Source: Kiritimatiellia bacterium
GTDB lineage: Bacteria > Verrucomicrobiota > Kiritimatiellia > UBA8416 > JADHWI01
Length of the DNA stretch: 64,000 nt
Direction: 5' to 3'
Assembly: GCA_030744755.1 (NCBI GenBank)
Contig: JASLPY010000020.1
Coordinates: forward strand, 1 to 64,000
The notes beneath the pieces were generated by a model that saw only the letters and a program-made list of their open reading frames with translations, was not told the DNA's origin and did no database searches. Below, in pieces: positions 15,555 through 22,806 of this stretch (its first letter is position 1; every line of letters starts with the position of its first letter). The position numbers and the translations under genes were made by a program.

Positions 15555-17516
15555 ATGAATTCACGTACACTCAGAAAGAACTACCTGCTCGCCCTTTCCG
15601 CGGTAGTCTATCTCGTGACGCTGCTGTTGCTGCTTAGCGAGCTGGACCGGCAGTACTACCAGGTGGAGAAAGAATCCACCATCAAGTACAATTTCCGTAC
15701 GCTGTTTCCGCACGACACAAGGCCCCTGCAGGATGTCACCCGGAGGATCCTGGCTCGACACGATGCGGAGGAAACCGTAGACCGCCAATTGGAGAAGGAA
15801 TGGCGGCAGATCGCGCAGGGTCTGCTGTCCGGAGAGGGTTGCGTGTTCCGAATTCGGATCGTGCCGAAGGACGAGGCCCAGCTGCTGGTTCAGGTGGATA
15901 ACGAGAAGTTTGATCGATTGAACGGATTTGGGAATACTCTCTTCTACAGGAACTTCCAAAACGTGGTCTCTTACGAGATTGCCGGTGCGGCCGAGAAACC
16001 CTGGACCGGTTTGCTCTCCTTCCACTACACCACTCCGGGAAGCTACCAGCCGATTGTCGCGCTGACAAACCGCTACCGACTCTGGGCCCTGCTGATGTTC
16101 GCGCTTGTGACGGCCGGGTATGCCGTTGTGCTCCGCAAGCTGATCTTTCCGATAAAGCGCGTGGTGAGCCGCATCGATGCCGTGTCATCGTCAGCGCCCC
16201 AGCTCATGCCGAAACCATCCTCTGTACTTGAGAAGGCTTACAACGATCTCGCGCGCGACGCCATCCTCCTGCGGCTTGGGCAGTCGATTCGCAACATCGC
16301 GGCCGGGGACCCGGCGATCGATCGATCGCAATTGCTTGCGCGTGCTCCGCGCGTGCTGGTGCAACTACTGGATTACCGCGCGGCGCTGGTATACGACGTC
16401 TCGCCGGACGAATCGGGTCAATTGTCGGTTTCCGGTTGCGTCGGCGCTGACGATGGGAGAAGCTCGCGTGACTATGAAGCATACTGCATGCAACATGTTT
16501 TCATTCCCGGAAAGATCGATGGGCTCGCGGGTGTGAGGCGGGAGTTGCTCGCAGACTGTGCCGTATGCGACATCACCCAGCCGGAGGATCGCCCGCATCT
16601 TACCTTCCTGGTGCTGTTCCTCCCCGCCAAATTGAGCTCGTTCGATGCGGAGCTCCGTGAATGGCACCTGGAAACGGTCGAGCGGGTGGCCGAACAGCTA
16701 CGTGACACCGTCGCGGTATTCGACATGCAGTGGCGACATGTCCGCAATGAGCGCAGCCGTGCAAACATCAACCTGGCACGAAACCTGGGACACGATCTCA
16801 CCAACATCATCGCGACATCCAAACTGGATATCCTGACGGCCACGAAGATTCTGGACGCCGGAGAGATCGATGGCTCCGATGCTGCCGTCCGGCGGCAGTT
16901 GCTCAGTGAATCGGTACAGGGACTTCTCAATAATGCGCGGCTTCTGCAGGAGGTCGTCAATATCTACCGTTCATTCAGCTACATCAACCGTCCGCGTTTT
17001 GAGACAGTGTCGATCAACAGGGCTCTTGACGAGATAATCGAAGTGTTCTCGTTCTCGCTGCCGGGGAAAACCATTGTGCGCAAGCACTACGACCAAGACC
17101 TGCCGGAATCCACGGTGGAGCCGCGTTTACTGAAGCTGGCCGTGTTCAATATACTGAGCAACGCGGTCGATGCTATAAAGTTGAGCGGAGCGGGGGACGG
17201 AGAGATCACTGTCTTCACCAGCATGGTTAGCGGCAGCGACGATGTGTGTATCTCGATTCGGGACAACGGCATGGGCATACCCAACCCGGACGGGCAATTG
17301 GCGAGCCAGGCGGAGATCGACAAGATATTCCGCTATGGTGTCTCGACGAAAACAGAAGAGGGTGGCGAAGGCCTTGGACTTAGCTGGGTATGGACGATCG
17401 TTGAGGAGTTTCATGGCGGAAAGGTGCAGGCACGGAATCATCCGGATGGTGGCGCAGAGTTCTCGCTGCTGATCCCAATACGCGACAATGACAACGGAGT
17501 AATGTATGACGACTGA
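15555..17516 (+). CDS. Membrane sensor histidine kinase with GAF-like domain
   Basis: A 653-residue two-component sensor kinase. One membrane helix lies at ~10-27 and another at ~172-194, enclosing a ~145-residue extracytoplasmic sensor domain of no family I recognise. A GAF-like region covers ~250-400. The phospho-acceptor is H413 in NLGHDLTNII. The ATPase domain carries NILSNAVDAI (~532-541), DNGMGIP (~570) and GEGLGLSW (~605). AGGAGG precedes the start. The stop overlaps the response-regulator start by 11 bases, so the pair is translationally coupled. The H-box is of the HDL type, which departs from the usual HE or HD-xxxP form: the proline normally found five residues after the histidine is absent (HDLTNI). 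Input signal unknown. Its position after two surface-protein genes may be relevant. Confidence 0.9.
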   Translation: MNSRTLRKNYLLALSAVVYLVTLLLLLSELDRQYYQVEKESTIKYNFRTLFPHDTRPLQDVTRRILARHDAEETVDRQLEKEWRQIAQGLLSGEGCVFRIRIVPKDEAQLLVQVDNEKFDRLNGFGNTLFYRNFQNVVSYEIAGAAEKPWTGLLSFHYTTPGSYQPIVALTNRYRLWALLMFALVTAGYAVVLRKLIFPIKRVVSRIDAVSSSAPQLMPKPSSVLEKAYNDLARDAILLRLGQSIRNIAAGDPAIDRSQLLARAPRVLVQLLDYRAALVYDVSPDESGQLSVSGCVGADDGRSSRDYEAYCMQHVFIPGKIDGLAGVRRELLADCAVCDITQPEDRPHLTFLVLFLPAKLSSFDAELREWHLETVERVAEQLRDTVAVFDMQWRHVRNERSRANINLARNLGHDLTNIIATSKLDILTATKILDAGEIDGSDAAVRRQLLSESVQGLLNNARLLQEVVNIYRSFSYINRPRFETVSINRALDEIIEVFSFSLPGKTIVRKHYDQDLPESTVEPRLLKLAVFNILSNAVDAIKLSGAGDGEITVFTSMVSGSDDVCISIRDNGMGIPNPDGQLASQAEIDKIFRYGVSTKTEEGGEGLGLSWVWTIVEEFHGGKVQARNHPDGGAEFSLLIPIRDNDNGVMYDD

Positions 17517-18792
17517 TCAACCGATCAAAATCCTGATTGTTGATGATAATGCGCAATACCGCGAAGCATTTAAGCGGACCTTGCTGCTTGAAGACTACGA
17601 GGTATGTGAGGCAGCGGATGCTGACGAGGCCATAGCGGTCATAGAGTCACAATCCCCCGACGTGGTAGTGACGGACCTCCAGATGCGCACGGATCGCGAA
17701 GGGCTTGAGCTGATCGAAACGATAAAGGCCTCCGATCCCTTCCTACCGGTGATCATGATATCTGCCGTCGGATCCTTTGAAGAGGGTGCCCTGGCCACGA
17801 AAATGGGTGCCGTCCATGTTATCCACAAGAGCCGCATAGAAGACGAAATGGAGAGCTTCTTTGATACTATCCGCCAGTCGCACGAGTCCTGCCGCAAGAG
17901 CCGCAGCCAGCTCGCGATGATTGCGAGGGCAAGGCAGCAAAGGGACCTGAAAGAGGACGACGACCGGGTTGAGGCCGTCAGGGCACTGCTCGATGATCCG
18001 GATGCCGATCCGCACGTCCAGGGCGAGGCGTACGACTTCATCACTTCCATCAGCGAGGTGGAAATGCTTCGCAGATCCGAACTGGACATGCAGCATGCAT
18101 CAGAATCCGATCGCGACCAGGAAACGTATGCGGCTGCCCTGGCGGAACTCAAGGACAATCTGGCAGGCTATGACGGGTTGGGAGACGACTCCAGGCAAGC
18201 TCTTGCGACCGCAGAGTATCTTTACGAATTGCAGGAGAATCGTGAACTGCTCGATTTCTCCAGGACCGTCGCCTTCTCCTACTGTTTTGCGGTGGAGTGC
18301 GAGGTGCGGATCCGGCTCAAGGGGAAGATCACCCGGTTGGCCTCGAATCGTATTAACCAACGCATATTCGAGGCCTGTATGGACAAGAAGACCCGGCGCG
18401 TGGATATGGGCTTTCAGCAGAACCTTATGCTGGCGGCGCGAAACAGAGGGGTACATTTCACTATCGACAACGTGAAGGCGGTTCTAATGAGCCTCATGGG
18501 GGGGAAAGGCAGGTTCCGGGCCAACGGGCTCAAGGATATAGGGATTCTCCTGTTGTGCTTTGCAAGAGAGTATTCGTTCAGCAAGTGGGGACAGACGATT
18601 AAGGTCAAGAATCCTCTGAATGTGAAGGGCCTGCAATATGAGGAGGAGGTCCTCGCCCTTGCTGGTTCGCTCATTGATCTCCAATATGCCCGCAATCCCT
18701 ATATCCATCCCGATGTCAAAAAGAAGGAACAGCTCGCGAAGCTGCGCCAAACCGCCTTTGACTGTCTGCGCGAACTGGGGAAAGTAGTCTAA
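17506..18792 (+). CDS. Response regulator with C-terminal HEPN-like domain
   Basis: A 428-residue protein. Residues 1-125 form a complete receiver domain: acidic pair D13-D14, phospho-acceptor D57 (VVVTDLQM), S86 and K108. A charged helical linker follows (~125-230). The C-terminal ~195 residues lack any helix-turn-helix, AAA+ or GGDEF motif. They begin with a long helix, ATAEYLYELQENRELLDFS (~233-251) and a FAVECEVRIRL segment, and end with ARNPYIHPD followed by a final amphipathic helix. R396-N-P-Y-I-H401 is an R-x4-H motif in the position and helix context seen in HEPN domains, many of which are RNases. A phosphorelay controlling an RNA-binding or RNA-cutting output is therefore possible. 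This is inference; the receiver is certain. It could equally be an inactive helical output domain. Confidence 0.85.
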   Translation: MTTDQPIKILIVDDNAQYREAFKRTLLLEDYEVCEAADADEAIAVIESQSPDVVVTDLQMRTDREGLELIETIKASDPFLPVIMISAVGSFEEGALATKMGAVHVIHKSRIEDEMESFFDTIRQSHESCRKSRSQLAMIARARQQRDLKEDDDRVEAVRALLDDPDADPHVQGEAYDFITSISEVEMLRRSELDMQHASESDRDQETYAAALAELKDNLAGYDGLGDDSRQALATAEYLYELQENRELLDFSRTVAFSYCFAVECEVRIRLKGKITRLASNRINQRIFEACMDKKTRRVDMGFQQNLMLAARNRGVHFTIDNVKAVLMSLMGGKGRFRANGLKDIGILLLCFAREYSFSKWGQTIKVKNPLNVKGLQYEEEVLALAGSLIDLQYARNPYIHPDVKKKEQLAKLRQTAFDCLRELGKVV

Positions 18793-18898
18793 AGATATCC
18801 CGGTATCATCCGTCAAATGCATGTTGCCCGAAAGGCGGCCTGGATTAGCCGGAATTGAACAAGCAGCATGCGATCAAGGGATTAGAATTGGAGAACGT

Positions 18899-19308
18899 AA
18901 CCACCCGCGCTCCCGCGCTAGAGGGCCCGAGGACACGGAGGTTAGATGGGAGGAGGGGATTTGGGCTCCGGGGAAGTTGTATGAATCTGGCGGAATGACC
19001 CCCTCTACCCCTCATTCCTTTTCCCAGATTCATGCAACGTTTGCCATGGAGAGGAAGAAGAGAAAGAATGTAGGCTTCTCATTACCGCCTTCGTTCTGAC
19101 CTGTCTCCTCCGTCCCCACAATCTCTCTCAAGAGGCAAACGTGGCATGAATTTGATGATGGTTTCGCCTCTATTCTGAAAAATGCCTGGCGACATGAAAG
19201 TCACAACGAAACCATCGTCACATTCATGCCGCTCCCGGAAGCAGCGTCTCCTCCTCCCATCTAACCTCCGTGTCCTCCGGGCCCTCTAGCGCGGGAGCGC
19301 GGGTGGTT
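18899..19308. mobile_element. Structured palindromic element, copy 1
   Basis: A 410-bp unit. The outer arms 18899-18957 and 19250-19308 are complementary over 58 bp with one extra base. Inside are hairpin A (18976-19038: GTTGTATGAATCTGG pairing with CCAGATTCATGCAAC, then GGAATGA with TCATTCC) and hairpin B (GGCATGAATTTGATGATGG near 19143 pairing with CATCGTCACATTCATGCC near 19212). Copy 2 at 37348-37768 has the same three-stem plan in opposite orientation with compensatory base changes. It may be a non-autonomous mobile element or a structured RNA. It encodes no protein. Confidence 0.65.
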
Positions 19309-19346
19309 CAATCTCTCCTCAACGAAGTGTGGCGAGCGTCTCAGCA

Positions 19347-19431
19347 GTTATGTTAAGTAGTTCTTCGCCCGATTTCCTCATCCGCAGAGACTTACGGAAC
19401 CCACTCAAGATAATCCCGTACTCCACATAAC
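19347..19431. repeat. Inverted pair of GTTATGT-type motifs
   Basis: GTTATGTTAAGTA at 19347-19359 faces TACTCCACATAAC at 19419-19431. The same motif family is found beside the other element copies at 37845-37936 and 52654-52670. Confidence 0.5.
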
Positions 19432-19528
19432 ATCGCAGAATGCTCATATGTTTGCTATGATTTCGCCTTCACCATACCAATGATAGAATACTCGATAACT
19501 CTGATATTGCTTACCAGGGAGCGTTATT

Positions 19529-22500
19529 ATGCCGCGGTTTACAGACTACACTGACAACCAGTTGGGTCGTGTTCAGGATGCCATTTTCGAGCATGTGTAT
19601 ACTAAGGTTGGAGATCTTGAGATCACTGCCTACTGTAGCCCCGAACCGCTTCCGTTTCCACAGCGTCGACGCGGCAAGAAACGTATTCTGCGCGTTGGGG
19701 ACACATGGGGAAAGCTGTTTGAATGCGCGTGGTTTCACTTCCGGGGCACTGTACCGAAGTCAGCCTCCGGCAAAAAAGTGGTTCTCCTCATTGATGTGAA
19801 TGGCGAGCTGTGCGTGTTCGACAGTAAAGGGGTTCCCGCCCGTGGACTGACCTGTGGCTCGTCTGTCTTTGCCGATAGCATGCATACGATAGGTAAGCGA
19901 GTTCTCCCGTTTGCGAAGAAAGCCAAAGGGGGGGCACGGATTGATCTCTGGGCTGATGCCGGATGCAATGGGCTGTTTGGCAATCTGCGCAACGAGGGCA
20001 AAATCGATATTGCGGCAATCGCCATTTGCAACGACGACATGCGCGACCTGGCCTATGATTTCCGGGTACTTCTCGATTTCTGGAAAGCGGCTCCCCGTGA
20101 GACCGGGCGAAGCAGACAGATGCGAAACGCTCTGCAGCGTGTAGCCGCGACGATGGTGGAATTCTCGCCCGAGGAAGTGAGGCGCTCCCGGCAGATTCTT
20201 GCCCCGACCCTTTCCAAGAAAGGTGGCGATGCCGCGCTACATGTCAGCGCGATCGGACACGCCCACCTGGATCTTGCCTGGCTTTGGCCGGAGCGCGAGA
20301 CCTGGCGCAAGGGCGCACGTACCTTTGCCACGGTCCTTGAGTTGATGGAGCGGTATCCGGATTATCAATTCGGCGCCAGCCAGCCACAACTGTTCCTGTG
20401 GATGAAGAATCTCTATCCGGCGCTCTATCGAAAAATCAAAAGGAAGGTGAAAGAAGGACGTATCGAGCCCCAGGGAGCGATGTGGGTAGAGTCCGATACC
20501 AATATTCCTTGCGGGGAATCGCTGGTCCGTCAGCTGCTATATGGCAAACGGTTCTACGAGCGTGAGTTTGGTGTCGAAATGGACTATCTATGGCTTCCCG
20601 ACGTGTTCGGGTATTCCGCCGCGCTGCCGCAGATTCTGCGACTCGCCGACGTGAAGTACTTTATGACGCAGAAACTGTCCTGGAGCACAATCAACAGATT
20701 CCCGCATCACTCATTCCGTTGGCAAGGGATTGATGGAACACAAGTGCTGACCCACATGCTTCCCGAGGACACTTACAACAGTTCGGCATTACCTCGATCC
20801 CTCGCAAAAATCGATAAGGAGTACTTGGACGGCGATGTGTCCGACGAGGCTCTGATGCTGTTCGGGATTGGCGACGGGGGGGGCGGTCCCGGGGCCGAAC
20901 ACCTTGAGTCTCTCAAGCGAATCCAAAACCTGGCGGGACTGCCACCGGTTCGGCAAGAGCCTGTCGCCAGCTTCTTTCCACGTTGGGCAAAGGATGCAGA
21001 GGCTTTTGCCACGTGGGTGGGAGAGCTGTATCTGGAGCGCCACCAGGGCACCTTTACGACGCATGGGCGGATCAAATGGTACAACCGCCGGATTGAGCAA
21101 GCGCTGCGCGAACTCGAGTGGACGGCGGCTTGTGCGCGCATTGTGGCGGGTAAAGCCTATCCACGCAGACAACTGCTTTCCATTTGGCAAAGAATACTGT
21201 GCTTCCAGTTCCATGACATTCTTCCCGGCTCTTCGATCAAACGGGTCTATGACGAATGCAAAACAGATTACAGCAAGATGCTGGCGGATATCGGGCAGCG
21301 CCTCGAGCAGTGCAGGGCTGCCATTGCGCGACGGCTCGATACGCAGAACTGCGCGAAGCCCTGGCTTGTCAGTAATTCGCTGAGCTGGTCGCGAACCGAG
21401 TGGCTCAAACTGGGGCGCCGCTGGACACAGGTGACAACGCCGGCGATGAGTTTCTCCGTTGTCGATGCGCAGGCAACGCGCCCGGAGATTCCAGGCCTGA
21501 AGGCAACCCCGCGACTGCTTGAGAATGATCGTCTTCGCGTTCGTTTTCATCAAAGCGGCGCGATCAACAGCATCTATGACAAAGTAGCCCGCCGCGAGGT
21601 CTTGGCCAAGGGCGCGCTGGCCAACCGTTTGACTGTCTACCAGGACAAGGGCAACGCCTGGGACTTTCCCATGGACTATGCGGACAAGAACGTCCGGACC
21701 ATGCATCTGGTCTCTAGCGAAGCCAAGGTCGATGGTCCACGGGCCGCAGTACGCCAGCGCTACACTCTCGGCCATTCCGTGGTCGATCAGGAGATTCTCC
21801 TGATGGCCGGCAGCCCCCTTCTTGAGTTTGCCACTCGCGCAACCTGGCGCGACACGGAAACCATGCTGCGCACATCGTTCCCTGTCGATATCCTGGCCGA
21901 TCGAGCATCCTATGAGATCCAGTTCGGCTCACTGGAGCGTCCGACCCACCGGAATACGAGTTGGGACCTGGCACGGGATGAGGTGCCGGCGCAGAAATGG
22001 GTGGACCTGTCACAACGGGACTACGGCGTTGCACTGGTCAATGACTCGAAATATGGCCACAAAGTGAAGGACAATATACTGGACCTGAACCTGCTGCGCA
22101 GCGTACCGCACACGGGTGCACGTGTCTTTGATGACAGCAACCTGAAGCCTGGTGAGCCCAACTACCGCTATACCGACCAGGAGGATCACGAGTTTCGGTA
22201 CGGTCTCTATCCTCACCAGGGGGACTATGTCTCGGGTGGCGTGGTTCGGATCGCTTGCGAGTTCAACATTCCGTTACATACCATGCCGGTCGCCGGCCAT
22301 CGGGGCGACAGCCAATCGCTGTCTATGCTTCATGTCGATTCGGCGGAAATCGTTGTGGAGGCTGTGAAAATGGCGGAGGACCGGGATTCCATGATTGTAC
22401 GACTGTATGAGAGTTCAGGATCTGCGGTCGACGCAACCCTGTCGTTCGGGAAGCCCGTTAACCAGGTTCACGAAGTAGGGATTATGGAGAACGCTATCGG

Positions 22501-22582
22501 TAACCTGAAAATCCGCAAGCAAGGAGTCCCCCTGCGGTTTGGCGCATTTCAGATTCGCACGCTGGAAGTGGAATTCAAGTAG
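19529..22582 (+). CDS. GH38 alpha-mannosidase
   Basis: A 1017-residue retaining alpha-mannosidase of family GH38, a zinc-dependent exo-enzyme. No signal peptide is visible, so it is probably cytoplasmic and would act on imported oligosaccharides. The N-terminal ~230 residues match the beta-rich region of long cytosolic bacterial and yeast forms. GHAHLDLAW at ~244-252 supplies zinc ligands. WLPDVFGYS near residue 353 carries the aspartate nucleophile. HGRIKWYNRR and FQFHDILPGSS are further family blocks, the histidine of the latter also a zinc ligand. The C-terminal beta-sandwich runs from ~670 to the end. GGGAG lies about 8 nt before the ATG. It is convergent with the next minus-strand pair. 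Confidence 0.92.
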   Translation: MPRFTDYTDNQLGRVQDAIFEHVYTKVGDLEITAYCSPEPLPFPQRRRGKKRILRVGDTWGKLFECAWFHFRGTVPKSASGKKVVLLIDVNGELCVFDSKGVPARGLTCGSSVFADSMHTIGKRVLPFAKKAKGGARIDLWADAGCNGLFGNLRNEGKIDIAAIAICNDDMRDLAYDFRVLLDFWKAAPRETGRSRQMRNALQRVAATMVEFSPEEVRRSRQILAPTLSKKGGDAALHVSAIGHAHLDLAWLWPERETWRKGARTFATVLELMERYPDYQFGASQPQLFLWMKNLYPALYRKIKRKVKEGRIEPQGAMWVESDTNIPCGESLVRQLLYGKRFYEREFGVEMDYLWLPDVFGYSAALPQILRLADVKYFMTQKLSWSTINRFPHHSFRWQGIDGTQVLTHMLPEDTYNSSALPRSLAKIDKEYLDGDVSDEALMLFGIGDGGGGPGAEHLESLKRIQNLAGLPPVRQEPVASFFPRWAKDAEAFATWVGELYLERHQGTFTTHGRIKWYNRRIEQALRELEWTAACARIVAGKAYPRRQLLSIWQRILCFQFHDILPGSSIKRVYDECKTDYSKMLADIGQRLEQCRAAIARRLDTQNCAKPWLVSNSLSWSRTEWLKLGRRWTQVTTPAMSFSVVDAQATRPEIPGLKATPRLLENDRLRVRFHQSGAINSIYDKVARREVLAKGALANRLTVYQDKGNAWDFPMDYADKNVRTMHLVSSEAKVDGPRAAVRQRYTLGHSVVDQEILLMAGSPLLEFATRATWRDTETMLRTSFPVDILADRASYEIQFGSLERPTHRNTSWDLARDEVPAQKWVDLSQRDYGVALVNDSKYGHKVKDNILDLNLLRSVPHTGARVFDDSNLKPGEPNYRYTDQEDHEFRYGLYPHQGDYVSGGVVRIACEFNIPLHTMPVAGHRGDSQSLSMLHVDSAEIVVEAVKMAEDRDSMIVRLYESSGSAVDATLSFGKPVNQVHEVGIMENAIGNLKIRKQGVPLRFGAFQIRTLEVEFK

Positions 22583-22806
22583 CCCGCCATACTTGAGGAC
22601 CTTGAGAGAGCCGTTTCACCGATGCGCCCCACCGTCGCAGGATGGGCTCAAGTTAGAGTGGCGAGTGGCCGAATCTCGTAGCTGGATTCGCTTGGCCTCC
22701 ATAGCCTTGGCGAAGGAGGGTTAGAATTCAGATCCCCTGATGCTTTCGCTTCGAGCCAGACTCGCACGAACCTCCCACTCTTAAACCCCATCTTAAACGG
22801 TCACAC
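22583..22806. other. Convergent spacer
   Basis: Spacer between the convergent GH38 and alpha/alpha-barrel genes. It contains CCTCCATAGCCTTGGCGAAGG at about 22697-22716, a partly palindromic string of REP appearance. No clear terminator with a T-tract was seen. Confidence 0.35.

Larger units (their letters stand above)
18793..19528. other. 736-bp gene-free region holding structured element copy 1
   Basis: Apart from the palindromic element at 18899-19308 and its conserved flanks (18845-18898 on the left, 19347-19431 on the right), nothing coding is seen. The left flank is repeated in inverted orientation beside the second element copy, at 37769-37828. Confidence 0.6.

Noticed and set aside
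18845..19033. 62-residue minus-strand frame at the left end of structured element copy 1
   Set aside because: It reads through the palindromic arm and conserved flank, has no ribosome-binding site, and has no equivalent open frame in copy 2.
19347..19431. Integron attC site
   Set aside because: The GTTATGT cores face outward-in (GTT...AAC) instead of the attC order (AAC...GTT), the internal L-boxes are not visible, and no integrase or cassette array is present.
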